Assembly (NCBI GenBank): GCA_011800805.1
Contig: MPNW01000073.1
Coordinates: 1 to 64,000 of the forward strand
DNA length: 64,000 nt
Source of the DNA: Hirudo medicinalis
Lineage: Eukaryota; Annelida; Clitellata; Hirudinida; Hirudinidae
Reading direction: 5' to 3'
Part shown: positions 33,917 to 44,306 of the stretch, piece by piece
Numbering within the stretch: position 1 is the stretch's first letter
Layout of the letters: each line of letters begins with the position of its first letter
The notes under the pieces: generated by a model
Seen by the model: the letters and a program-made list of their open reading frames with translations, nothing else
What the model was told of the DNA's origin: nothing
Database searches by the model: none
Made by a program: the position numbers and the translations under genes

Positions 33917-34740
33917 ATGAGCGTTCACCTCGTTGTCATCGGTCTCAGTTCCGGAAATAGAATGGGGGGGGCAGATCATACCGAAAACCAGACGCGCGGT
34001 TGCCGAAGCGAGCTACTTTACAGCTACAAGCCCTATCTCAACCGAATCGACCTGAACCTCAACCAGGACATGTATCGCCTCAAACAATCGCGAAGAAATA
34101 TCGTGCTCCAACGCAGCGCTCGAAATGGCAATAGTTGACTATAGCAATGCCGTCGTCTTGTGCGTTGATCAAGGCATCTTCACTTTGGTCACTGCCGTCT
34201 GCGAAGCGACCGAGGCTAGTCTAGAGGATAAAACGACATCGAGCTTTCGATAAGAATAACGCGACATCGAGCTTTCGGTCGCGCTCGACGTCACCGTCAT
34301 ATTAATCGCCGCTGCCCGATTCGGCGTGCTACTCGGCCATGTTTATGCGCCATCAACTTGTCTAACCATCTCAAGCTCAAGCCGTAGAACTCGCCAAGCG
34401 TCAGTTGGTTTCTGACGCCACTACCGATTTCGTTATCTCGCTCTATGATCTTAATCAGCAAGGTCTGCCCTGGCTGCTCGGCAACGCTTTCGGGATACTG
34501 CGTGTGCGTCTTGCCCCCCCCCTCGACTATCTTCGGTCGCACTCGTTGGCTATCTCGACGCGTTGGCCTTCCCGATGGGCGCATTAAAATCGTCACGCTA
34601 GTAGGCTAAGCCATTGTGAAAACGGTAAACATAGCGATTGACGTTGTCATCGACTCGCCAGAGATGAGTCTGATCGAGCGCGACGGCAAGCGCCCCTTGG
34701 TCTACACGCTGCGTTTTTTTCTACCGTGATGAGCACGAAA
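33917..34740 (+). pseudogene. cobJ: Remnant of cobJ (precorrin-3B C17-methyltransferase)
   Basis: CobJ performs ring contraction and C17 methylation. The ATG at 33917 still reads MSVHLVVIGLSSGN, then (after a run of eight G that breaks the frame at 33964-33971) YKPYLNRIDLN, VVLCVDQGIFTLVTAVCEA, LIAAARFGVLLGH, TDFVISLYDLNQQGLPWLLG and VVIDSPEMSLIERDGKRPLV plus YTLRF at the end. The order matches intact CobJ. A C9 run (34514-34522) also interrupts it. Confidence 0.83.
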
Positions 34741-34744
34741 TGAT

Positions 34745-35540
34745 GGATCATCACATCCATCGCATTGATCATCACGTCCACCGCAAAGAAGCTAAGCGCC
34801 GACCGCATCTCGGGCAGAGGCAGCCGACAGAACAGAATCACCTCGATATCGAGCTCCCGCGCCGTTATGATCTTGCTGTATATCGCCTACCCATTGTTGT
34901 TCTTGGCGATAATGATGTCGATATTCTGTGTTTTGAGTAAGGGGTATGCTCATCCGCTTTGACAAACGACTAGCGCACCAGTATGCAGGTCGCGTCAGGC
35001 ATGCTGAGCGACAGTTTGATCGATATTAAAAGGTGTTGTGGATAAAAAGCCATGCTGGGATGCCGTTTAGAAGGTCACTATTTCCTGCTAGCTGAGTTCC
35101 AGGAACACTCAGCGTGACGTCTCACCCAACATAGCAACAGCATCGTCAGCGTTGCTCACCAGCGTTCAGTGATCGTCGTCTACGCCCCCCTCCTATAGCC
35201 ATGATGACGCAGGGCGAAGATTGGCATTCAAGCCATACATGTCGCTTCTTCAAGCTATACGTGTCGCTTCTATCGAATTGGCAAAGATGTACACCGCATA
35301 GAGATGTATGACGTCAATTAGCAGATTGGTCTTGTGACCAGCCACAGCCAATAGGCAAGACTCAGCACCGCCTGTTCGTACAGTTACCGGCTGATCGATA
35401 TGGTTTTAAGTTTGCCCTCCCAGCGACAGTGTAATGTCGAGATCGTTGTACACAGCTAGCCTTGTCGTCAGTTGCCGTGCTTCGATGACGACGACCAGAA
35501 TCAAAACCTTTTTTATAATCGTCCGTTTTCGAAGGAAATT
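34745..35540 (-). pseudogene. cobK: Remnant of cobK (precorrin-6A reductase), opposite strand
   Basis: CobK reduces precorrin-6A with NADPH. On the minus strand I read VVIEARQLTTRLA, NDLDITLSLGGQT, QPVTVRTGG, LLIDVIHLYAVYIFANS and near the end NIDIIIAKNNNG, YSKIITARELDIEVILFCR. These match the Rossmann start, ATHPFAA-like substrate region and the VAKNSGG…TYGKIxAAR segment of CobK. It is the one gene of the cluster facing the other way, as in many rhizobia. The ILGGTTEA nucleotide-binding motif is already damaged. Confidence 0.82.
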
Positions 35541-35929
35541 GACCCTCTACCTTACCATTTACCCATGTGATCAGAAAACATGCCTTGGACTCCATATCCG
35601 ACTCTGAGATAGCTATTCGTCTTTAGGGAGGTCGTTGCCTCTCGTGGAGAGAAGCACAATAGTCATAAATAAAGAAAGCTCCGACGGTGGTTCTTCTCCA
35701 TTCTTTCGGCCTGCGTAGAAAAGGCATCGGCAGGCGAATAAAGAGCAGCGTGACATGACAACTTCACATAGCCCATTGCAAAAGTAACTAAATGTCGTCG
35801 ACATCAACCAGGATAGCGTTGCTAGTCCTAGTAACGAGACCAAGCGCGCAGTATCTTCGACCACCTGCATTTTCGACAGCAAGTACTACCTGAAGTTGGC
35901 GGCTAAACTGATACAATGTTTCGTTTCCA

Positions 35930-36950
35930 TATTAGCCTCTAACGACACCATCTTGCAAGGCGTCGGTGTCACCCTCGCCCCGCACGGTGCCAGCGGCCGA
36001 AATGCGCGCCTTATGGCTATGTCCACTTTCTCGCTTACTGCTTAACGACTCGGCTTGGCGCTTTGGCGCTGCAGCATATTTAAGACAATCTCGTTGCACT
36101 TAAACGTCATGGATCAGATCCACCCAAGGCTGCACCATCATGCACGTATCATTGCGCTTACTCTGATGGCAAAGCACTAGCTAAGATCGCCGCCCTGCTC
36201 GCTGATAGCGGCTTCGGCTTGTCGCGATTGACAATGCTCGATGCATTCGGTAGCTCAAACGAGCATATTGCACCACAGTCGTGGTGTTCTTCGAAGTCGA
36301 AAACATCAATCCACTCAATGTGCTGGCGCTCGAGCTTGAATCAACGCTGCAAGCATGTATCATATCGCTGGCCTCTGGCTGAGCCGACAAGTTTTTTGAG
36401 AATGACAGTCAGATGATCAACGAAAGATAAGCACTATCACACTCTCTACTCTTGCCCCATATTGTAACGAACTGCTGTGAGATATCGGCGTCGGCTCGAT
36501 CTCTATCGAATAAATGTTCCGCTATCCCTCGCTGCGCGCTATCGTCATAGAGCATAATGCTGAACGTGCCAGCGCATTGCGCGCAACTCCTCCAGTTGCG
36601 GTGTATGTCTAGCCTGACGGTCGTCAAGGGTGCGGCGTCCGAGAAGCTCACTGGTCTGCTCACATCCGGCGTGATCTTCATCAGAGATGGTAGCTCGGAG
36701 GAAGACTATTCGACGCGGCTATAGATGTACTTCGTCCTGATGCCCACCTCGCCGTCAACACCGTCACGCTAGCAATGGAAATGCTGCGATCTCCAGGTTA
36801 TGTCTCCTACCGTGGCGACCTGCTGCGCCTGCAATTCTATCGTGCCGTATTCGTTGACTCGATGACCGGCTGACGACCGACGATACCGGTCACGCAGTTG
36901 AAATTGGTGAAGCCATGGTGGTCGCAGGCACTGTCTGCTACAAAGAAGCG
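35930..36950 (+). pseudogene. cobL: Remnant of cobL (precorrin-6Y methyltransferase, decarboxylating)
   Basis: CobL methylates C5 and C15 and removes a carboxyl group. Visible: LASNDTILQGVGVTLAPHGA, LADSGFGLSRLTMLDAFGSS, STITLSTLAP, VNTVTLAMEMLRSPGYVSYR and RPTIPVTQLKLVKPW at the C-terminus. The first ~90 residues (from about 35,600) could not be read. Many stops. The end overlaps the cobE start, as in related clusters. Confidence 0.8.
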
Positions 36951-37160
36951 ATACACGAAGACATTTTTTTCGGAAATCAAACCGTACTTGAGTCGTACGG
37001 TCTGGCAATCGTTGTCATGACGACGCTCATTATCACCACCCTAAAACGCGACAAACCTCGAGCATTCTAGCCGTCGCGTGCTGACTAAATCTGCCCCTAC
37101 TCGTTATCGATGACAAAGCGCTGGCCAGCGCTGTATCCCGCACGTTTAATCATTCTGATT
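36914..37160 (+). pseudogene. cobE: Remnant of cobE, cut off at its 3' side
   Basis: CobE is a small cobalamin-cluster protein related to CbiG. From an ATG at 36914 the plus strand reads MVVAGTVCYKEAIHEDIFF and LKRDKPRAF, resembling the family start M.VAGIGCRxGAxxEDVLAA. The relic fades out at about 37,160, where an unrelated minus-strand exoP relic begins. cobM, expected next, is absent. Confidence 0.6.
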
Positions 37161-37164
37161 CTAC

Positions 37165-37786
37165 ACTAATGCATAGACTATGGCGTTCACTACCTTTGCC
37201 GTGGTCTCTAGACCCAGCAGCTGGAACTAGATGTTGATCGAATAGATAAAGCTGACATGCCGCACTTCGAAGCTAGATTGATAGATATACATGATTGCCC
37301 TGCTGCTTTTGAACTAGACAAGGCTCGATGGATCAGAGCAATGATTATCCTTGCAACTAAAAGCCTACGCGCTAAAAGATCTTTATCACGCGTCGAGGAA
37401 GCTAGACTGCGTGACTGGATGAATGTTAGATCGTTTACCAGCTTGAGGTAGTCAATCACTATTGTGGTGATCTTCTCAGATTGCATGACTGCGATACGGC
37501 TCTCGATCTGTGCAATGGCGAGCGTTAGGTCCACTTCAGACACCTACCATTGCAGAAGTTGCAGCAACTTCGGCTCGATCATGAGCTGAGTCTAAGCGGT
37601 GTATATGCAATCTGTGATTGAGATATAGAACAACTAGCATAGGATCGCGATGACAATACACGCAAGAATTGTCAGAACATCTCGCTTGAGAAAGATGATG
37701 ATGTCGGCAATTCCGACGAATTAGCTTTCAGCAGCGCTGATACTGTCCGCAATCAGCTGCCATTGATGAATTAGACTGCCGTCCAT
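37165..37786 (-). pseudogene. Truncated remnant of an exoP/Wzc-like polysaccharide chain-length protein
   Basis: The minus strand starts at ATG 37786 (MDGSLIHQWQLIADSISAAE) and reads LKRDVLTILACIVIAIL (first membrane segment), TQLMIEPKLLQLLQ, VDLTLAIAQIESRIAVMQSE followed by KITTIVIDYLKLVND, matching the Wzz domain of ExoP/Wzc exopolysaccharide co-polymerases. After about 200 residues it stops against the cobE relic; the second membrane segment and the tyrosine-kinase half are gone. Several stops. Confidence 0.65.
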
Positions 37787-39005
37787 CAATCCTCCCAGCC
37801 ATGATGGTGAATGTCGAGGCGAAGTTTAATTCTAGCTGTCCGTGCGATGCGAAAGCCAAGTGTCTCTACCGCTACCGCTGGTAAGAACACGCCGGAAACG
37901 CACAAGCATAACTACTACAACCGCTACGAGATCGAGAGCAAAGCGTGGCACGGACCTCGGTAATGCAACTAAATAGTATACATCATACCCGTATGGGTAT
38001 TACCTCCAAATATGGGTGATGGGGAGTGAATAAGTAGGAGATGGTAAAGCTACGATAGTCGAAATTATAGCGTGCCGGAGACGTGCGATTTGCAAGATAG
38101 TAAATATTGCTGAGCCTCGTCGATAACATCAAGTGCGGCTACTAGTGGGCAATACGCTAAGTTTAGTTAGATAATACTGACATCAGGCTTGTTACACTCG
38201 CGATCAGCTACTTTTTCCTTAGCACCGTTCTTCTATACTTCCAGTACAAATGGCAACGTTGGCCAAGATATGATCCCGATGCTTGATAAGTTTAGCCTGC
38301 TTGTCCGCCAGACCTTTGGCAGTTCATTCTAGCAAGTGCATCAGTCTCTCATGGCACCTGGCCTGGCGTGGCTTCCCTATCATCGAAAGTATGTTTCCGA
38401 ACAGGCTCATCACGGTTTTCGTATCCTGCGCATGGAATTAGCTAAGTTACATTTCATGATAAGCGCGACAGCGTCGTGGCGATGCTGCCTTTCGGAGAAA
38501 CCAGCAGCCGCTAGACATCGACATGGCGACCAAACGCTGACACTTGCTTGCCCGTATCCCTGTTCTGGAACGTCTTCACGCATCCAACCGACACCACTCA
38601 CTGCGAGCGCAATAAAGAACATCGATTCTGGAATCGGCGATACCGTTGACGAGCGAAACTGCGATCAGACCCGACTAATACGCTAGCGAATAAGCTTGAA
38701 ACAACTGCCTCAATTTCCTAGTCGACAGCCCATATCTTAAACCATGACATGTCTACCACGCAATCGTGACCACCAACGCTGCTATAAGAGTCTAGCCGAC
38801 AAGCCCAAGCTACGAGACCATGACAATGATCCAGCTAGATGCGCTAGTTGCCAAAGGCGACGCCCAGTCAGTTTATGTCGAAGAAAGTTAGGCCATTTGG
38901 TGTTCTAATAAACGCGTTTCTGTCCGGATGCCGAACCGCTCTTGTTGGATACCATAGAATCGACAAGGCACGGGAATGGATCGAAGAAGATGTGATTATA
39001 AATCG
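37787..39005. other. Degraded DNA, not identified
   Basis: All frames are interrupted. It lies between two polysaccharide-gene relics on the minus strand, so it probably held another gene of that locus. I could not recognise it. Confidence 0.35.
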
Positions 39006-40475
39006 CTAGGAACTAAGGTGTGCCAGAACAAGCAATATCAGCAGAATGTGCTGGTTAACCAGCCACAGCCGGTCCGAAAAATATACAACAAGGCTATAGT
39101 AACCGGCACAACAAGGATCGCCAGTCCGGCGTAAGTAGTTGAAGACATCGACAGCGCGATAAGTATAAAAGCGGCGCCGACGGCCACTGCGTCTTCGCCG
39201 ATCCGGTCTTGCGCCAGTATATGTAGGTGAATTCAAGACAGGCTAGCGATCCCATCACGAACGCCGAGGCCTCCGAAGAGTGTCGGCGTGATAAGCACGA
39301 AACAGATATCGCTGACGTTGATCAGCATAGCGTCACTTGCCGTGCGTATCGAATCCAGTAAGTTGTCTGCTCCCGCGAGATTGCTGATGAGATTGATCAC
39401 TTTATCGCAGCATGGAAACCACAAAGCATGAAGAAGCGGAGCTTCATCTGCTGGAAAGCTCTTATCTATTTCAGTAATAAGATGCACAGTGTGATTATTG
39501 TCATCCTGCCTAGAATGAAATAGCAGTCTGCGAAATGTTGTCGGAAATCGGCTTAAGTACGACTTCGATCATGCCCCCCCCAGCGCGTTTGCGATTACAC
39601 CAAGGCACTTACCTAATCTGCAAAGGTCTGCAAAGACGAGAAAACCGCCATTAGTCCAGTGACAGCATAGGGCATTAGCACGAAAAGCATCTAGAAAATA
39701 TAGATTTTACCGATAGCGGTTCCGAGAACACACCAGATATGCCGCCTTGCTGCCACGATGAGCAGCATCAACGCGGCGAACAGCGTGTAGATTAGGAGCA
39801 AACTAATTACCGAGGAAGTTTATGGTTACAAAAACAGTAGCACCGAATACTATAAAAAGCACGAGACATACGATCAGTTTGCCGCGTGAGTAATAACCAC
39901 GAATCAGTAGTACAGTGCAAATTAACAGTACGATCAACGATGACTGCAGGCTCAACACCTTAAGGCCTAGTATCCCATGGCCTCGCTTAGCTGCAGTCAT
40001 CTTGTTCCCATGCAGCTGCGCAATTTAAAGGACAGCAGCTACGCAATTTAAAGAACAGAAATCATTCAGAGCTAACCTACCATCGCATAACGGGGCCATG
40101 TTTGCTATCGTGAGCTGTCATAATAAGCGTATCGATGGGAATAAGGCAGCTGCGTAAAAGTCAAAACCTACGTCTTTCCGGAGTCTTCAGCAACGATCGA
40201 CGCAAGGCCTTCCTCAAACACCCACTCCTCGCATTCCTATCTTGTTACGTTTACGCTATTAACGTTGCTGCTCTTCCGATTCTTAGTAAGATTATGTTTA
40301 TTGCTCTACTCTCGACAGAGGGCTTGCCTTCGCAGGCAAGCCTCGTAGGCTCAATTGATCCATTCCGATACGATGTCATGTTCAATACCAAACCCAACGT
40401 CAAGGTGAGTGCGGCGACAAACAATATTTCGACCACTACCATCAGCCGTCGCAGGGTTTCCCAGTGAAATATCAC
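39006..40475 (-). pseudogene. Remnant of a polytopic membrane protein, perhaps a Wzy/ExoQ-type polymerase
   Basis: The minus strand holds strongly hydrophobic pieces in order: LRRLMVVVEILFVAALTLTL (40,460), SLIVLLICTVLLIRGYYSRG and LIVCLVLFIVFGATVFVTIN (39,800-39,960), a segment at 39,233-39,487, and SSTTYAGLAILVVPVTIALL in another frame near 39,150. The pattern and the neighbouring exoP-like relic fit an O-antigen ligase/EPS polymerase, but no signature residue is certain. A C8 run (39574-39581) and a 23-bp tandem duplication (40013-40058) are nearby. Confidence 0.4.
40321..40342. other. Hairpin, 9-bp stem with 4-base loop
   Basis: Arms ggcttgcct and aggcaagcc surround tcgc. No T run follows on either strand. 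It lies inside the membrane-protein relic; function, if any, unknown. Confidence 0.5.
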
Positions 40476-40788
40476 GGTTTTAGCATTAAGGCGGCACTAA
40501 GGCAGTAGCGATTATCCAGGACAAGCAGAGCACTAAGGTCTACAGTCCAGGCGAGCAGCAGATGATTGTCGATGAGGCAAGAAAGCGTCAATGCCGTTAC
40601 CGTTAGTCATGATGACTGGAGAGCTACGCATAGGTAGCGTCTGGAAAGCTTGAGCTAGCAGCGCACACACCGTTCACTGACACGGGCCAAACTCCAACAA
40701 GACAGACAACGACAGGTGTATCGAAGAAAACCCTGGAGTAAGCAAAGATTGCCCAATCAGTGAAGATTTAACGATTTCAGAAGTCAAG

Positions 40789-40864
40789 TGGTGGGCGTGC
40801 ACAGGATCGAACTGTGGACCAGCTGATTAAGAGTCAGCCGCTCTACCAACTGAGCTACACACCC
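40789..40864 (-). tRNA. tRNA-Lys (anticodon CTT)
   Basis: The minus strand gives a complete 76-base tRNA: acceptor GGGTGTG/CACGCCC (one T:G wobble), D arm GCTCAGTTGGTAGAGC, anticodon stem GCTGA/TCAGC around loop CTCTTAA (anticodon CTT), T arm with GTTCGATCC, discriminator A and encoded CCA. It reads AAG. It is the only intact gene in the 22-kb desert between nuoA and ilvC, so selection has kept it while everything around it decayed. Confidence 0.96.
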
Positions 40865-40998
40865 ACACGACCGCATCATGGATCGCGGACAGCATATAGC
40901 TAAGGCATTCTCACCTGTCCACCTCCTCTGGAGCTTTTTTTCTTCAAGTCAGCCAAATCCATACCCCTCAGGAGGAGAATAGTACCCTTCGCCACCTG

Positions 40999-41038
40999 CA
41001 CTGCGTACCCATCAATGCCACTGCGTACCCATCAATGC
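40999..41038. repeat. Perfect 20-bp tandem duplication
   Basis: The 20-mer cactgcgtacccatcaatgc occurs twice head to tail (40999-41018, 41019-41038) with no mismatch. Perfect identity inside otherwise decayed DNA means the duplication is recent. Confidence 0.92.
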
Positions 41039-41089
41039 TTGCCGCAACCAAAGCACCTTTTGAAACGTTCAATTCGAGTCTGATACCAT

Positions 41090-42030
41090 GGTAGATGGCC
41101 TATTTCGATTCCCCTATCCGATCCAGAATCGCGAGACGCCATCGGTCGGTTTGTCGAATTGCAATGATGGCGCCGTCAAATGTGGCGGCTACCGATGCCC
41201 CCCCCCGGGGGGGCATCGTAAGGGGATATGTCGATGTAACTATCATTGAAGTCTGTAGGCATTGTTGTAGCAAATGGTCTGGCGGCAGTAGACGTGATCG
41301 AAGCTAACCTTTTGCAATATAAGAAGCAGACCTCAAGCTGCAGCGGGAGGATCTCACCAACAACACGATCTATGCTGTCTATCGACAGCGTTGTGCTCAC
41401 CCGTTACGTAAAACACGACTAGACGATGGTCTCTTCCATTCAGGCACCTGTACTGTTCGTACTGGCCGCAAATCTCTCCAAGATAGAGCTGAAGATTGCG
41501 TCGATAGGACGGACGCCAACAAGGTTACTAAGGAACAGAAGACACGCTTCACCGTCGAAGCCTTTCTAAGCTACCGCTTCGAAGCTTCAATCTAGACATC
41601 TTCTATGCATCTGTCACGACAGACGGCTCCGTGACCTAAAATGCCTGGCTAGGGGTGGTCGCTAACGATGAGCTTTTGTTGTACCATAGCATAACTGCGA
41701 CGGTCTTGATCATCGCGCGCGAAGCGAAGGATGTGATGACCAGGCCCACAGCATTTTTCCGCTAACATTCGACCCATGCGACACGCAACCATGGCTTCAG
41801 CTTGCAGAGCATGTTTACAAGACGGCTAGTCTGCGGTCCGGTTGACCGCATCTGCCAGATGCCATCTCCATCTGATGGTTCGGGGACGTTATACGTTCTC
41901 AATAGATGGCGCGCGTGTCGCGGTCATGAACAAGGCAAGCGTCAGCGATGATGACAAGACGGAGATCGTTGCTGGCATCAGAGCCGGCGATCAGATCATC
42001 ACAGCATCGTCGTCAGCAAGATCCAACTAA
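41090..42030 (+). pseudogene. Remnant of macA-like efflux adaptor (HlyD/RND family)
   Basis: MacA-type proteins link an inner-membrane ABC transporter to the outer-membrane channel. The plus strand reads SIQAPVLFVLAANLSKIELK, then (shifted) KTRFTVEAFLSYRFEA, and near the end YTFSIDGARVAVMNKASVSD and KTEIVAGIRAGDQIITASSS, matching the beta-barrel and membrane-proximal domains of the family. The N-terminal membrane anchor is not readable. A C9G7 palindrome sits in its first part. The next relic, macB-like, confirms the pairing. Confidence 0.72.
41193..41218. repeat. Palindrome built from a C9 run and a G7 run
   Basis: The sequence cgatg, nine C, seven G, catcg forms a hairpin with 12-bp arms and a two-base centre. 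It is the longest G/C-only stretch in the window and lies in the macA relic. Confidence 0.92.
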
Positions 42031-42129
42031 TGGCCCGCTAAGACTGATAACCAGCTAATCGCCTTCAAAAAGGTCTGGAAGACAGATAGTCACGACTAGG
42101 CTGAATCAACAAGCTGGCTGGCATTAACC

Positions 42130-43840
42130 ATCGATACACAAGGGTAAGTTCGTGGCTATCATAGGTCCTTCTAGCGCCGGCCAGTTGGCAGAAATAAACA
42201 TCATCGGATGTCTGTATACGCCGAGTGCCAGCCATTACGACTTCATAGACGTCGATGTTGGCTGGTTAGACTTTAACCGCTGTACGAATTGTACGATCTC
42301 TACATCGACTTCGTCTTCCGGTGTTACAATATGCTGCCGCTCACTACGACGGCAGAAAAATGTCGAACTGACGCCTATCTATCGCGGTGTACATGCCTAT
42401 GATGCGACCCATACGTTTGCCATGCAGGTACTGTCGGAGATTTGCTTCGGAGGCTGCGTTACTACCACGAAGCAGCAGAGCATTGCCATCACCAGCGCTA
42501 TCGTTACAGCGTCTGAAGTTGCTCGTCGCCGACGAGTGTATCGAGTGTATCGACAATACTGCGAGCAGTTCAGAAATCATGGATTTTCTGACCTGTCTCA
42601 ACCGTAAGCATGACCCCACCATAGTCATGGTCACTAACGAAGTTAACATCGCGGCCGGTGCCGACTGCAACATTGCCTTTCGCGACAGCCGTGTTATATC
42701 CGGTAACCACAAAGTGGAGCCCCATGCGCCCATGATCTGGAAAACCGTCTGCCTCACCCTGCTTCTATCGTCTGACGCAACGCGTTGCGCTCATTCATTG
42801 CGTTGGCGGGCAACTTAATCGTTGTCACTACCGTAATAGCCATGCGAATCATAGGCAGTAGTACCATCGAAACAGTGCAGGCCAACATCTCACAGCTCGG
42901 CAGCGCAATCTCCTGGTCGTCTGCATGCCCCCCCCTGTCACTGACCCTGCGCCGCAGCAGGCTATCTGCTCACTCGGCGAAAGAAGGTCGCGATGCTGCT
43001 GCCCATTGGAAGGTGCGCGCATCGTATCTCCGGCCTCGCAGAAGCCGATGTGCATCGTCTTCGCCACCGTGAACCTGATCTAAAAGGTGACAGACACTGG
43101 CACGCCTTTCTCGAAGCCGACATCTGGAATGTCGCCACCGAGCGTTGATTCAATGGAGTCGAAATAGCCATGAACTGCCGCGTCATCGGCGTTATCAAGC
43201 CTAAGAGCTATTCGGGCTCTGGTCAGGATCATGATAATGTCGTGCTGATGCTGCTTTCGGCGTTTAGACGCCGCACATCAGGCAATCGCGACATAAAAGA
43301 CGATCTACATCGCCACCGACGACGCCATACTGACCTCGATCATCGAGACTTGCATTTAGAACATACTCGTACAACACACGATGTTTCACGGACGACCGAG
43401 ATGACGCTGTCTCGGTGTGTGACATGATCAAGATCGCCGATGCCATGGCTAGCGACACTTCAACCATGACCGAAATGCTCGGTGCCGTCGCCGGCTTCAA
43501 TCTGCCTGTCGAACGGCATCGACATCATGAACATCATGCTGTGTCGACTACCTATCGCATGCGCAGGATCTGCATACTTTTCGTCATCGACACACACGAG
43601 AAACACATCTCTTATTCAGTTTTTGGTCTAGACAACGACGCCGTCACTGCTCAGCAGCCTTATCGGTACCACTGATTGGCTGGTGCTCGTCGGCGCGGCT
43701 TTCACGACGCCATCGATCACTTTTGTGTTCAGCCTCGTGGTGGTGGCGCGCGCCATCGTCTTCTCGGTGCTATCGACATGGCATTCGGCTTCTTCCCTGT
43801 CCTACGCGGCGCACTCCTCGATGAGATCAACGCCATGAGC
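42130..43840 (+). pseudogene. Remnant of macB-like ABC transporter (ATPase + permease)
   Basis: ATPase part: VAIIGPSSAGQLAEINIIGC with YTPSASHYDFIDVDVG (Walker A already changed), LTPIYRGV, then CLNRKHDPTIVMVTNEVNIA and ADCNIAFRDSRVIS. Permease part: MRSFIALAGNLIVVTTVIAM, NISQLGSAISW, CRVIGVIKPKSYSGSGQDHD followed by NVVLMLLSAFRRRTSGNRDI, and KIADAMASDTSTMTEMLGAV. Order and spacing match a full MacB (about 650 residues). A C8 run (42928-42935) and many stops are present. Confidence 0.82.
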
Positions 43841-43929
43841 CAAGAAGAGTGCTACTTGCTTCAGTACCGTGTTTGACGTGCTTTTCTTGACCTAATCAAT
43901 GGCCAGCAAGCTCGACGAAGCTTGAAATC

Positions 43930-44306
43930 GACGTTGGCTTTCTGGTGTCATAACAAGATCATCTCGACGATGAAGTCGCCATTCTTATAGCTGGTGTTCT
44001 TGCTGATATCGACACATTGGTCATCGTCGAACTGCCCTTAGAGCACATAAGCAGATCTGGCGTATGGATGCATGTGCACCGGCAACTTGGTGTTGGGCGG
44101 TATTTCGAAAGACGACATTAACACCTGCATATTCTTCTGCGGCAACACGATAGGTTGTCATCTCGCAGTCTCGCGATAGGCTGCAAGCAGCGTCACCAAA
44201 ACATTGGCGGCGATTGTAGTGTCCAAGGTACAGCAGTAGAACGGCATCGAGCAATCAGTTCTGTCACTACCATACCGAAGAATAGTGCTAATCGGACTGC
44301 AAGCAT
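43930..44306 (-). pseudogene. Remnant of an exported cupin-domain protein
   Basis: From ATG 44306 the minus strand reads MLAVRLALFFGMVVTELI, a signal-like hydrophobic start, and after frame changes VLMSSFEIPPNTKLPVHMHP, SAYVLKGSVD and YKNGDFIVEMI. This is the pattern of small cupin proteins (…F.IPPGA.LPVH.HP..RYAYVLEG…F..GDFIVE). The HxH metal motif is still visible (HMHP). Specific function unknown. Confidence 0.6.

Noticed and set aside
37208..37543. Stand-alone 111-codon minus-strand gene
   Set aside because: It is one frame-continuous piece of the exoP/Wzc-like relic; the preceding part of the same domain lies upstream in other frames with stops.
40924..40943. Terminator for a plus-strand gene (ctcc-tct-ggag then T-run)
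   Set aside because: The stem is only 4 bp and there is no intact plus-strand gene upstream.
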